NCBI RefSeq assembly: GCF_024494685.1
Contig: NZ_JANHDM010000013.1
Coordinates: 1-64,000, forward strand
Length of the DNA stretch: 64,000 bases
DNA from: Halorubrum rubrum
GTDB lineage: Archaea > Halobacteriota > Halobacteria > Halobacteriales > Haloferacaceae
Direction: 5' to 3'
In this document: positions 50,690 through 59,876 of the stretch, one piece after another
Layout: every line of letters begins with the position of its first letter
Position numbering within the stretch: the first letter of the stretch is position 1
Position numbers and translations under genes: made by a program
The notes under the pieces: model-generated
What the model was told of the DNA's origin: nothing
Seen by the model: only the letters and a program-made list of their open reading frames with translations
Database searches by the model: none

Positions 50690-52054
50690 ATGGCTGTACT
50701 GGACGATCTCTCGGGGTTCGAGTTCGAGGACGTGATGGAGGACGTGTTCCGGAACCTCGGCTACGAGAACGTCCGCCAGGCCGACCGCACGGCTGACGAG
50801 GGTCGCGATGTCATTATGGAGGAGGTCGTCGACGGCACGCGGCGTGCGATCATCGTCGAGTGCAAGCACACGGGGACGGTCGGGCGGCCGGTCGTCCAGA
50901 AGCTTCACTCGGCGATCGCGACGTTCGACTTCGACGGCCCGAAACGCGGAATGGTCGTCACGACCGGCCGGTTTACGAACCCTGCTCAGGAGTACGCCGA
51001 CCGCCTCCAGCAGAACGACGACCCCCATCCAATCGAGCTGCTCGACGGCGAGGATCTCCGGGAGGTCGCCGACGAGATCGGCCTCGACCTCTACAACGGG
51101 CGCATCGAGATTCTCTGCGACGAGACGCTCCGCCCGTACGACCCGGCCGCCGACGTCGACGTGGCCGTCACGGAGGCGTTCCGCGACATCGAGAACATCG
51201 AAGCCGTCGACCTTCCAGAACCGTATTCGTCGGTGACGTTCCGCCCGGTGGTCGCGGTCACCGCGGACACGAACGCCGTCTTCGAGACGTCGGTGGGCGT
51301 CATCCACCGGATCAACGACCGGACCCGATTCGTCGCCCACGCCGAACGCGGGCAGCCGCAGGTCGTCGACGAAGACGTCGCGACGCTGGTCACCGAGAAC
51401 CTCCACGCGACGGTCGAGCTCGACACCGAGCAGTTCGGAGAAGTATTCGACGACGTCGAGGAGCGGCGGTTCGGGTAGACGCAAACAGAGTACAAGGAGT
51501 GGGCCGTCGAGCGCCTCCAGCAGCATCACACGACGACGGTCACCTACACCGGCGACAACAACGTCACGTACGACAAGACCTGCGAGCCGAACCGCTCGGA
51601 CATCTCCGTCCAATCAATCGAACCAGTGTACCTCCCCGAAGTTCGGCACACTACCGACCTCCAGGAGTACACCTACCCCTACGAGTACTACGCGGCAGGC
51701 CCGTCACGAGTAACAGCCGAGGACGGCATCCACCGCTGCGTCCATTGTGACACGAGCGGCATTGATGAGACGTACACCTACTGTTCAAACTGCGGGGCCA
51801 TCGCCTGCTCCAGCCACACCAAAACGGAGCGGCTGGAAGGCGAACCGGTCTGTACGGGCTGTGCGGTGACGGAACGGTTCTCGCTGAAGACGAAGTACTT
51901 CTACGACGAGGAGAATCTCGAAGCGTTCCGCGAGGAGTACGCCGCCATGCCGTTTCACGAGAAGGCGATGGAGAACAAGTGGCTGGCCGGGGGAAGCGTT
52001 GTCGCGACGCTGCTGGTCGTCGTCGGACTACTCGTCATCGGCGGCATCATCTGA
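50690..52054 (+). pseudogene. Mrr-type restriction endonuclease split by an in-frame TAG
   Basis: The N-terminal part (262 aa, 50690-51478) has the Mrr core: FEDVMEDVFRNLGYENVRQ, DEGRDVIMEE, AIIVECKHTG (GxD...ExK), VVTTGRFTNPAQEYA. It ends at a TAG at 51476-51478. The same frame continues without a further stop to 52054, adding coding-like sequence: TEYKEWAVERLQQ, a zinc finger region (CVHCDTSG...CSNCGAIACSSH...CTGC) and a final membrane helix (VVATLLVVVGLLVIGGII). One base change (e.g. CAG to TAG) explains the break; the first part may still fold alone. Confidence 0.75.
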
Positions 52055-52067
52055 GCGGGCTAAGCGT

Positions 52068-52640
52068 TCACGCCGGCTCAGCGACCAGCTCTTCGAGCGC
52101 GTGCTCAAGCGGGCCGTGGAACTGCCAACTGGCCCGCTCGAAGGCTTCCTCGGTCGGACCATCCCACCGGGGGAACGCGGAATGACCACTCACCTTGACC
52201 GTCCACTCGGATGACTCCTCGAACGGGTTCCGGGTCGGGAGTTCGACGACGTAAAGGTACTCCTCGTCGCCGTGAATGCCGTCGGCTGGATTCTCGACGC
52301 CGTGTCCGAGCAGGAACATCGGCTGGTCGAGGTGCTCCATATTGTCCGGGTCGAGGAGATCCGCTGGCTGTGCTGCGTCGATCGTTCGCTCTGGGTCACC
52401 ATCCAGATACAGGTCAACTGTCGAGAGCTTGTCGAGGAAGACGAACGACGCTGCCGTATACCCCGGTCCTCGCTCGGCACGGGTCGCGTCGAGAAGTTCC
52501 TTCAACTGCGCAAGATCGCGAAGCACGCTCTCCGGGTAGCCGTCCGAATGTCGATACACTTGCGCGACGCGGTCGTTATCGGTTTGTTCGCCGTCCTGGT
52601 CCACTCGTTCGACGAATCTGAGTTGACTCCGTGTCGACAT
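52068..52640 (-). CDS. conserved haloarchaeal plasmid protein, unknown
   Basis: A 190-aa protein beginning MSTRSQLRFVERVDQDG and containing VAQVYRHSDGYPESVL, a pattern shared with small proteins widespread on plasmids and phages. Function unknown. It converges with the Mrr-type gene (13-bp gap) and has a perfect leader stem-loop. Confidence 0.65.
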   Translation of the reverse strand: MSTRSQLRFVERVDQDGEQTDNDRVAQVYRHSDGYPESVLRDLAQLKELLDATRAERGPGYTAASFVFLDKLSTVDLYLDGDPERTIDAAQPADLLDPDNMEHLDQPMFLLGHGVENPADGIHGDEEYLYVVELPTRNPFEESSEWTVKVSGHSAFPRWDGPTEEAFERASWQFHGPLEHALEELVAEPA

Positions 52641-52660
52641 CGATCATCGCCGGCACGTGT

Positions 52661-52683
52661 GCGCCGGCACCCATCGCCGGCGC
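52661..52683 (-). ncRNA. 5' leader stem-loop, copy 9
   Basis: Perfect 7-bp stem GCGCCGG (52661-52667) with CCGGCGC (52677-52683), loop CACCCATCG, then TCGAAAAAC. The loop is identical to copy 6 while the stem differs at several paired positions. Confidence 0.7.
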
Positions 52684-52713
52684 TCGAAAAACTCTCCTCG
52701 TGACGGCGGATTC

Positions 52714-53130
52714 TCAGGATTCGTCCGCTCGTTCGACAGTAATGGTCAGGTTTCCCGATTCGTAGTCGGCCTCGAAGTCGACGGCGAACGCGTCCGCCTC
52801 GTAGGCGGCGTGGTAGGCGCGGTGGCGTGCGAGCGAGCCGGTGGCCTTGAAGTGGAAGAACGCGGCCGCCGTGTAGGGCTTGCTCTGTGTTTCGACCTGC
52901 GACTCGACGGATGCGGGGAGCGCGATCTGGGGCGTCTCCGTGTCGATACTCGCAGCGAATTCCTTCGCTTCCTCAACTGTTGCTTGCGAATGTGCCGGTG
53001 TCTCGCCGGTGAGCACGTTCACCGGTGTTTCCGTCTCGTCGGTGAACAGGACGTCTTCGAAGGTGTGTGTCCCGAGGATCGCCTCAGGATCCAACTCGCA
53101 GTCGTGAAAGGGGTCGTCGTCTGAGGTCAT
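52714..53130 (-). CDS. acidic conserved protein, unknown
   Basis: A 138-aa protein (ATG at 53130; an upstream TTG is unlikely). No recognised domain; a segment SKPYTAAAFFHFKATGSLARHRAYHAAYEADAFAVDFE may be the folded part. It ends a run of minus-strand genes. A degenerate relative of the leader motif (CACCCATTCCTGCCCC then TGAAAAAC, 53156-53176) lies upstream without a good stem. Confidence 0.55.
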   Translation of the reverse strand: MTSDDDPFHDCELDPEAILGTHTFEDVLFTDETETPVNVLTGETPAHSQATVEEAKEFAASIDTETPQIALPASVESQVETQSKPYTAAAFFHFKATGSLARHRAYHAAYEADAFAVDFEADYESGNLTITVERADES

Positions 53131-53297
53131 CAAATCACGAGCCTATGGATGGCTCACCCATTCCTGCCCCTGAAAAACAACACCTGTGAATGGTTCTGAA
53201 AACGGTTCTTCTGCAATCTGCACTCAAATGATGCCTCTTGATTGCCGATTCGCTAGTGCCTCAACGTTATGCGTGTGACGTGTTTGAATGGGGGATA

Positions 53298-56200
53298 ATG
53301 GCAGAACAACGGGCTATCACTAATCTGCAGGATATTCGAGAAACGAAGCTGGGAACGTATGCGAATGAGCCGCCGTTGGTGAGTAAGGACTTCAAGCTGG
53401 AGGCGGCGGATAGTGCAGACTATAGTCGACGGTTTGTGTTTGAACTCTTGCAGAATGCGGATGACGAGATGCCGGAAGACAGTGACAAGCCGCGAAAGGT
53501 TCGATTCGAACTGCGCGGAGACTGTCTGCTTGTTGGCAACACTGGGCGGCCATTCGATGCTGCGGATCTGGATGCAATTACGACGCTCACCCAGACAACG
53601 AAAGGTGACGAAGGTGATGAAGCCACTATCGGGCACAAGGGGAGAGGCTTTACGTCAATTCTGGATATCACATCGAACCCGGTGATTTTTTCGCAGAATG
53701 GGGGCGGGCTGCTTGCTGCCGAGTTCGACCGAGAAAAGACACGTGACGTAATCGAGAAGAAATTACGTAAGGACGGCGTCGAGACCGACGGAGAGATCGA
53801 CAACGTCCCGCTGATGTCGATTCCGTTCCCAAGTGAACCCGATACTCGCGTGTCGGAACTACTCAAAACGGGATATTCGACGGTGTTTCGACTGCCGCTC
53901 AAAGACGAGAATCAAGAACGGATCTTCGAGACGATTGAGTCGACGTTCAAGGAGCAGGTCACGCGGGAGACTGTTGCGTTGCTTCCGAAAACGGATCGTG
54001 TCGAGTTCGCCGTCGGTGACCGTCAACGCGTCTGGGAGAAAACCCGGCGGGACTGGCGAGGAAAGACTGCAGCATCCGTTATCGGAATCGAACGACGTGG
54101 TGATCTCGATCCGGACACTCCTGAAGAGATCTCGGAAGAACTCATTTCATTCGCCCGCGAGTACGATGTTCCGGATCGGTCGTTTGCAGGGATCGACTCG
54201 GCTATTCTCGACGATATCGGTAAATTACGGTTAAGTGTGGCGTTCAGACTCGAGGATGACGACAATACATCTCTCAGACCGTTGTTTGTCGGCGATGATG
54301 CGAATGAGCGCCCGTTCGTCCACGTTTTCTTGCCGACCGAGGAGCGAAGCCCTATTCCCGCGCTGCTGAACGGGACATTCCAGGTGAGCACCTCTCGAAG
54401 AAGTCTAAATATGCCGACAAACCCGGAAACTGGTGCCGTCATGGGGTTGAATGGGTGGCTTTTCCAGCGGGTGGCCGACCTCCTCGCCGCCGACGTCCTA
54501 TCCTTCGTAAAAGAGACCGATACGGCGCTCGACGAGTTCCTCCGGACGATTGACTTTACGGCAGTAAACGCCGATGAGACGACGCGGACAAACCCGGTGA
54601 ACCGTTGCTTTGTGGAGGCACTTCAGGATGCCTTCGAAGGGGTAGCCTTTGTTCCTCGATTAGAACAAGTGGCTTCTGGCGATTCGACGTCCGATGCTGA
54701 TCGGCGGCCACTTTCTGAAATTGTTCTTCCATACACGCATCCGGACGCAGCGCGAGTCGGTCCTCTTACGGCGATGGTGTACGGGCAAGACCGTTTTGAG
54801 CTGGTGAACGATGAGGCTGAAATAGGGGGCTGGTTCCCCGCAACACCACTGCTCGAACACGATGTCGCTGCGATCCTTGAAGAGCTGGGGGCAACTCGAC
54901 TCAGGCCCCATCACACCCCCGCTGTTCTCGGTGCCGCTCCGGACGAAAATGCCATTCTTCAGTATCGAGACGCGCCTGAGCGACTTACAGTCGACCCTAT
55001 CGTGTTCGCGCTGGCGGAAACGTGGCTAACGCTTACTGATAGTACGGATAAGCGACGGCTCGCTGAGGCTGCTCGGGCGGAAGCAGTGTTCCCGGTCGGC
55101 GATCCTTTGGTTGGAACGCACGGCGAGTACTACAAACACGAGCCCACGCCTGAGTCGGTCGAATGCTTCTTCCCACCACAACAGAGTGTCCCGACGGATG
55201 CACTCGCGGGAATTCGTCTGTTCCCGAATGAACTCTATTACACGGAGGGCTCTCAACAGGCCGATTCGGATGCTCGGACTGAGCTCCTCGACGGCGGGGA
55301 GTACGAGAGCGTTCTGGATGCACTTTGGGACATCAACGACTTCGGGTTCCAGGATATTGCCGAAAAGGGTGTATTCCCACTCCTCCCAGGGCCATCATCC
55401 GGCGATGTCGACGATAGCCCGCTACGTGACCCCGAGGTACTCGAGTTCGTCCAGCGATTGGCGACGAGCAGCACGACGGGGAAACCGCCAGCCTCCCCGA
55501 AGGAGCCGCTACCGTACACGTACCGCAGCAACGACCCTTACTACGACTTATGTATGCTTCCGGTCCCAACAGCGGATGGTGAGTGGGCGCGTGCCTATGA
55601 GGTATACTTCGGTGCGAGCTGGCAGCGTAACAAGCCTACTGCGGGCCGAGTAGAGCAACTCCTCCAGACGGCAGGGGTATCGCCACCGGTGCTGGCACCG
55701 CCGAGGGAATTCGGGCTAGACGACTCTGACGACTGGTCGAAGTGGCGTGAATTCTTCCAGTGGATCGGGGTCTGCGAGCATATACGTATCACACCGTTCT
55801 TCCATCCCACCCAGTCACACCGCTACAGCGCCACGGAACACATCGACCCTGGGTCTAATTCCACGCTTGATCCAGAGAGCCAGTTCAGCCCGAGTACGCT
55901 CTCCGAAGGCGACCTCGATACGTACCTGACGAAGTTGGAGTCTGCTGCATACGAGGCGGTGAGCGAAGATGACGGGGAGCGACCGTACATCTGGCAAGTC
56001 AACGGACTAGAGTACGATCACGCACTACTCGAGGCAGGGAAGGATCCGGAGTTCGGCAAACTGCTGATGGGGCACCTGTACATGTGGTGGGGGAAGATCT
56101 CGGAGCACGCGAACGCAACCGTAGCGCTCTATTCCAACAACCGACTCCGGTATCAGACGACCTACCTGTTCGATCAGGACGAGATTGAAGGTGTCCTACC

Positions 56201-58202
56201 GAATCTCTGGCTCTGGCAGCTCCAGCGTGCCCCCTGGTTGCCGAGTACGCTCGGGCAAGTCCCCCCTGAGGACGCATGGTTACTCAACGACAGGGACTTA
56301 CAGCGATACTCGGTTGACATCGGCGACAGTCGACATCCGCTCTTACCGACGCTCCGCCGAGAGGTGTATGGGGAACTAGCTGAGAATGCTCCTGATTTAC
56401 TCGATGCATTATCGATTCGGCGGCGTGTTGAGACGCGGACGCTCACGCCATGTGACGCCAGAACGGTTGCAGAACGGATCAGATCCGTCTTCACGGAAAT
56501 GGAGAACGAGACTGATCCTAGCGCATATTATCTCTCTGAAATCGAAGCGGCGTATAGCAATCTGAGCGAGGACTTGCCGCCACTAGACAACCAAGGTCAG
56601 ATCCAGTCTTCAGGGTGGGAGCCGACTGAAACCGGCCTCGATTCAGTGCCTGTCCCCTGTATGACCGGTGATGAGATACAGTTCCACGAGGCTTCAGCGA
56701 CATACTTTACGCGGAGTCACGAGGAAGCATTACGGTTTGAGGGACTGGCGGTTCCTATCTTTGCGTTAACTCGCGAGGATACGCCGGCGATCGGTAAGCA
56801 CTTCGGAATGATCGACTTGGTCGAGGCTGTTGAGGAGACGCCGCAGATCGACGAGGAACGTATTGCGGTGACAGAGCGATTCCGAGAGGAATGGCTGGAC
56901 GTGGCGGCGCCATACGTACTTTGTCGGTTGAAAGCGACGCGGAGCAGCCAACAGGAGGACGCAGGTGGACTGTCCCGGTTCGTCGATCAAATAGTCCTTG
57001 TCGGCTCTCTGAAGGTCAGTTATGAACTTCGGGATAGTCCGAAAGCGGATCCTTTGACGCGGCCGGCGGAGTACTTCATCGAGCGGGACGATCACGGGAA
57101 TCGGACGCGAGTGTACGTCGTTGCGGACAGCTCCGATCCGGTTCGGGACGCCCCGGTGGAATCGATATCGAAAGCGTTTGCAGAGTATCACGGCCTGGGG
57201 AGTTGGGAGTCGCTGTACGTACTCCTGCAACAAGCGCCCGACAGAGGAGCGATGCAATCGCAACTGAAGGCGGCTGGCGCGCCAGCTAGCCGGAGAGAGC
57301 TTGAGGCCAGGCGGGCAGCGTACGAGGGACGAGCAGAACAACGTCAAATTGAAACAGTCGTCAGCGCCGGATTCGACGGTGAGCAGATCACGACGGGTAG
57401 AAATGAGTCGACCATTACTGAGTCTCCGAACTCGGACGCACCTTCATCCGAGTCCTCGGAGTCTGGTACCACGGTTCGGGATGGGTCACGAGTACCGTCA
57501 GCTGAACAGCTGACCGGAATTGGCGACAGTTCCACGCTCTCGGTTGGGAACACGGATACGGGTGGCAGTTCACACTCGGAAGCATCTGAGAACACTATTG
57601 GTGGAGGTTCCAAAGCATCCTCGTCGCGACAGACCAAGGTGACAGCGAACTATATCGACAAAGTCGATGAGTTTGGGATGGAGGCAACGTACCACGCTGA
57701 ACTTCAGCGTCTTCGCGAAGAGGGCTGTCCAGAGCCAGAAAAGTACGTCCACGACGTCCACACGCGTGACCTCTACCTCGAAGCGAGGAATGACGATATC
57801 GCCGGCCCAGTTCTGGAATCATTAGAGGAGCGGGGCGTGATATCCAAGCCATATCCAGGATTCGATTTCTTGGTGGTAGCTCGAGACACCAGCAAGCCAG
57901 AACGGTGTATCGAGCTAAAATCGTCTGGATCGAACACACGGCGGCCGTCGATCAGCTGGAACGAGTGGAAGTCGGCACGAAACGAAAACCTCCGAGAAGC
58001 ATACTATCTATACGTCGCCGTGGAGCTTGAATCCGGAAAGAGCGGCGATGCGAGACTGATTCAGGTCCCGAACCCGTTCTCAACGCTCGATTCGCGCGAG
58101 CGAACCGTTCGGTCACAGAGTAGGGAGGTTCAAGTGAAGCTTTCGGAGTTCCATCCGGAAGAACAAGAGGTTGTTGAGCGCGCAATTCACTGGGAGGAAT
58201 GA
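53298..58202 (+). CDS. sacsin/NO VEIN-like ATPase with DUF3883 domain, predicted defence protein
   Basis: A 1634-aa protein; the ATG at 53298 follows a GGGGG ribosome-binding-like run. The N-terminus is a GHKL/Hsp90-type ATPase: N-box ELLQNADD near residues 49-56, VGNTGRPF at 79-86, IGHKGRGF at 111-118, as in sacsin and NO VEIN. A long unassigned middle and a Ser-rich linker follow. The last ~130 residues are DUF3883-like (GFDFLVVARD...ERCIELKSSG near 1520-1540), a PD-(D/E)XK-related fold. Such proteins are recurrent in prokaryotic defence islands; the activity is unproven. Confidence 0.8.
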   Translation: MAEQRAITNLQDIRETKLGTYANEPPLVSKDFKLEAADSADYSRRFVFELLQNADDEMPEDSDKPRKVRFELRGDCLLVGNTGRPFDAADLDAITTLTQTTKGDEGDEATIGHKGRGFTSILDITSNPVIFSQNGGGLLAAEFDREKTRDVIEKKLRKDGVETDGEIDNVPLMSIPFPSEPDTRVSELLKTGYSTVFRLPLKDENQERIFETIESTFKEQVTRETVALLPKTDRVEFAVGDRQRVWEKTRRDWRGKTAASVIGIERRGDLDPDTPEEISEELISFAREYDVPDRSFAGIDSAILDDIGKLRLSVAFRLEDDDNTSLRPLFVGDDANERPFVHVFLPTEERSPIPALLNGTFQVSTSRRSLNMPTNPETGAVMGLNGWLFQRVADLLAADVLSFVKETDTALDEFLRTIDFTAVNADETTRTNPVNRCFVEALQDAFEGVAFVPRLEQVASGDSTSDADRRPLSEIVLPYTHPDAARVGPLTAMVYGQDRFELVNDEAEIGGWFPATPLLEHDVAAILEELGATRLRPHHTPAVLGAAPDENAILQYRDAPERLTVDPIVFALAETWLTLTDSTDKRRLAEAARAEAVFPVGDPLVGTHGEYYKHEPTPESVECFFPPQQSVPTDALAGIRLFPNELYYTEGSQQADSDARTELLDGGEYESVLDALWDINDFGFQDIAEKGVFPLLPGPSSGDVDDSPLRDPEVLEFVQRLATSSTTGKPPASPKEPLPYTYRSNDPYYDLCMLPVPTADGEWARAYEVYFGASWQRNKPTAGRVEQLLQTAGVSPPVLAPPREFGLDDSDDWSKWREFFQWIGVCEHIRITPFFHPTQSHRYSATEHIDPGSNSTLDPESQFSPSTLSEGDLDTYLTKLESAAYEAVSEDDGERPYIWQVNGLEYDHALLEAGKDPEFGKLLMGHLYMWWGKISEHANATVALYSNNRLRYQTTYLFDQDEIEGVLPNLWLWQLQRAPWLPSTLGQVPPEDAWLLNDRDLQRYSVDIGDSRHPLLPTLRREVYGELAENAPDLLDALSIRRRVETRTLTPCDARTVAERIRSVFTEMENETDPSAYYLSEIEAAYSNLSEDLPPLDNQGQIQSSGWEPTETGLDSVPVPCMTGDEIQFHEASATYFTRSHEEALRFEGLAVPIFALTREDTPAIGKHFGMIDLVEAVEETPQIDEERIAVTERFREEWLDVAAPYVLCRLKATRSSQQEDAGGLSRFVDQIVLVGSLKVSYELRDSPKADPLTRPAEYFIERDDHGNRTRVYVVADSSDPVRDAPVESISKAFAEYHGLGSWESLYVLLQQAPDRGAMQSQLKAAGAPASRRELEARRAAYEGRAEQRQIETVVSAGFDGEQITTGRNESTITESPNSDAPSSESSESGTTVRDGSRVPSAEQLTGIGDSSTLSVGNTDTGGSSHSEASENTIGGGSKASSSRQTKVTANYIDKVDEFGMEATYHAELQRLREEGCPEPEKYVHDVHTRDLYLEARNDDIAGPVLESLEERGVISKPYPGFDFLVVARDTSKPERCIELKSSGSNTRRPSISWNEWKSARNENLREAYYLYVAVELESGKSGDARLIQVPNPFSTLDSRERTVRSQSREVQVKLSEFHPEEQEVVERAIHWEE

Positions 58203-58300
58203 CGCTCAGATACCCAATCTAAGGTAGAATTACACCATCTCGCGCCGCTTTTGTATAGGGCAAGTCCCCCAGCGCTAAGGTAGCGGTCGAGAGTAGCAAT

Positions 58301-58316
58301 CACCTGTAAACAGGTG
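58301..58316. terminator. palindrome between convergent genes
   Basis: CACCTGT (58301-58307) and ACAGGTG (58310-58316) around AA form a compact hairpin between the ends of the convergent genes at 58202 and 58348. A bidirectional terminator is the likeliest reading. Confidence 0.45.
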
Positions 58317-58347
58317 AGGAGAGCCGTTCTGCCCTGTAGCAAATTTT

Positions 58348-59010
58348 CTACGACTTGCCGAGATTGGCTTTTTCGAAGGGAGATTCACCAGTCGGAATGA
58401 GCAGCTCCTGTCGGTCCCCGACCCGCTCAGCGAGCTTCCGTTTTAGGTACTGTCTCGCCGTCGACGGCGTGAAGACGCCCTTGTCGATCATGTCACCGAC
58501 GACGTCTTTGAGGGCCGCGAACTGCCCCTGCAGGTGGCCGTCGCCGACCGGCTCGCCGTCGTACCAGCGCACCGTCGCAAGCGCGCCGTTCCCGACAGTC
58601 TCTCCCTGTTCGACCGTCTCCGAGTCGTACTGGAGCCCGAACCACAGCGTCCGATAGGCGGTCACCTCGAACGTCGTCGACACCACGAAGAACGCCTCGT
58701 GGTGGAGGTAGTCGAGATGGTCCGCGACGATCTCGTCGAGGGTGAGCCCGGTGGCACGGGGTTTCGGCTCGACGACCGTCGACGGTCGATCCTCGCCAGC
58801 GAGGTAGCCGTCGACCGCATCTGCCTCGAGGCCATCGGCCAGTTCCGCCAGCAGCTGTTTCGCCCACTTGGAGTCGGTGTCGTCGGCACCGAACGGCGAT
58901 TCAGCCGAAATTCGGCGCTTGAGCTTGAGGTTTGCTGCACCCCAATGGCTGTAGTGGAGCGTGTACTGTCCGTCTGTGCGTTCGTACGCAACGAGTGCGC
59001 GGTGTCCCAT
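58348..59010 (-). CDS. DUF6735-like conserved plasmid protein
   Basis: A 220-aa protein with the opening MGHRALVAYERTDGQYTLHYSHWGAANL, recalled as the haloarchaeal DUF6735 family; it resembles widespread plasmid proteins of unknown function. A central FFVVSTTFEVTAYRTLWFGLQYDS strand region is conserved-looking. Unknown role. Confidence 0.7.
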   Translation of the reverse strand: MGHRALVAYERTDGQYTLHYSHWGAANLKLKRRISAESPFGADDTDSKWAKQLLAELADGLEADAVDGYLAGEDRPSTVVEPKPRATGLTLDEIVADHLDYLHHEAFFVVSTTFEVTAYRTLWFGLQYDSETVEQGETVGNGALATVRWYDGEPVGDGHLQGQFAALKDVVGDMIDKGVFTPSTARQYLKRKLAERVGDRQELLIPTGESPFEKANLGKS

Positions 59011-59044
59011 CGAGCAATCACCTCACGGGGCGACCGCGATTGGA

Positions 59045-59070
59045 TCGCCCCGCACCCCTCTCGGGGGACG
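59045..59070 (-). ncRNA. 5' leader stem-loop, copy 10
   Basis: TCGCCCC (59045-59051) opposite GGGGGACGA (59063-59071), loop GCACCCCTCTC; the central C-G pairs form the stem, with one bulged base. Before the gene at 59010. Confidence 0.5.
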
Positions 59071-59077
59071 AACAACG

Positions 59078-59458
59078 CTACTCGTCGATCGGGTCGAGAG
59101 AACTGAGGTCCGCGTGGAGGACTTCGCCATCGCGAACGACGTACCGCTTCGCCAGCACTGGGAAACGACACTTGGTGAACCCCGCTGTCTGGATGTCGAA
59201 TTCCTCGTCAGCTTCGAGGTGGTCGGCGAGTTCTCGCAGGAATTCGTGGGTCACGATCCCGCCTTCGTAGTCCGGCAGGCCGTTCTCCCGCGCCTCGTAC
59301 ACCTCGAAGTCGTCGTACCCCCAGATGGTGAGCTCTCCGTCTTCGGTCACCTCCCAGTCGAGCGTCCCGAAGCAGTATCTCTCACAGAGTTCGCGGACTG
59401 CCTGTGGATCCGATACGATCGCGCCGGTCGACGTCGTCGCAGCTTGTAGTGTCGCCAT
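59078..59458 (-). CDS. conserved haloarchaeal plasmid protein, unknown
   Basis: A 126-aa acidic protein (ELCERYCFGTLDWEVTEDGELTIWGYDDFEVYEARENGLPDYEGGIVTHEFLRELADHLEADEEFDIQTAGFTKCRFPVLAKRYVV). Compact alpha/beta-looking domain, no known motif. Its leader has the longest stem of the series. Confidence 0.65.
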   Translation of the reverse strand: MATLQAATTSTGAIVSDPQAVRELCERYCFGTLDWEVTEDGELTIWGYDDFEVYEARENGLPDYEGGIVTHEFLRELADHLEADEEFDIQTAGFTKCRFPVLAKRYVVRDGEVLHADLSSLDPIDE

Positions 59459-59475
59459 GTCAGGAGTTCACGGGG

Positions 59476-59502
59476 TCGCCCCCGCACCCCTGTCGGGGGC
59501 GA
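59476..59502 (-). ncRNA. 5' leader stem-loop, copy 11
   Basis: Perfect 8-bp stem TCGCCCCC (59476-59483) with GGGGGCGA (59495-59502), loop GCACCCCTGTC, then TAAACCAAC. Best-formed copy; 17 bp before the start at 59458. Confidence 0.7.
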
Positions 59503-59549
59503 TAAACCAACGTGAGAGGTGCCTCCCGAGGTGTGGCCGGCGACGCCAG

Positions 59550-59738
59550 TTAGGAGTCTGCGTGGGCGTCCGCCCCGACTCCGTCGCCCGGCCGCGTGAG
59601 TAGACTCACTTCTTCCAGGAGGTTTCTCGCGGTCTCGACTCGCTCTCGATCCGCCTCGTCCAACCGGTCGACGTCGAGTCGGTTGAGATTGCTGAGTACA
59701 CGATGCATCCGGTAGCCCTGTTTGAACTCTTGCTCCAT
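59550..59738 (-). CDS. small helical protein, unknown
   Basis: A 62-aa helical protein (MEQEFKQGYRMHRVLSNLNRLDVDRLDEADRERVETARNLLEEV...). The Met at 59738 is chosen because the leader stem-loop ends at 59744 and would fall inside the gene if a start at 59780 were used. Function unknown. Confidence 0.6.
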   Translation of the reverse strand: MEQEFKQGYRMHRVLSNLNRLDVDRLDEADRERVETARNLLEEVSLLTRPGDGVGADAHADS

Positions 59739-59743
59739 CGGAA

Positions 59744-59765
59744 GCGCCTCACCACTCGCCGGCGC
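59744..59765 (-). ncRNA. 5' leader stem-loop, copy 12
   Basis: Stem GCGCC (59744-59748) with GGCGC (59761-59765), loop TCACCACTCGCC, then GGAAAG. It sits between the dyad at 59816 and the start at 59738. Confidence 0.5.
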
Positions 59766-59815
59766 GGAAAGACACCCCATCGAGACTGGCGTCGGGCTTG
59801 CAGGAGCTCGCGGTC

Positions 59816-59857
59816 TTAACCAACGAACCTCGACGGTGCTCGCAGGGTGTTGGTTAA
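59816..59857. promoter_or_regulatory. paired inverted repeat (plasmid dyad, copy 7)
   Basis: TTAACCAACG at 59816-59825 and TGTTGGTTAA at 59848-59857, 32 bp apart. Upstream of the 62-aa gene, with the stem-loop between, matching the order at 41.4 and 46.2 kb. Confidence 0.75.
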
Positions 59858-59876
59858 CCGACGCTCAGCACTGGGG

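Noticed and set aside
50573-51613. Long minus-strand frame extending the DUF6166-like gene upstream
   Set aside because: It is antisense to the Mrr-type gene, crosses the leader stem-loop, and reads as Arg/Val-rich shadow sequence; the start at 50572 is preferred.
56766-57347. 193-codon minus-strand frame inside the sacsin-like gene
   Set aside because: Composition is basic and unlike haloarchaeal proteins; the overlapping plus-strand frame has clear domains.
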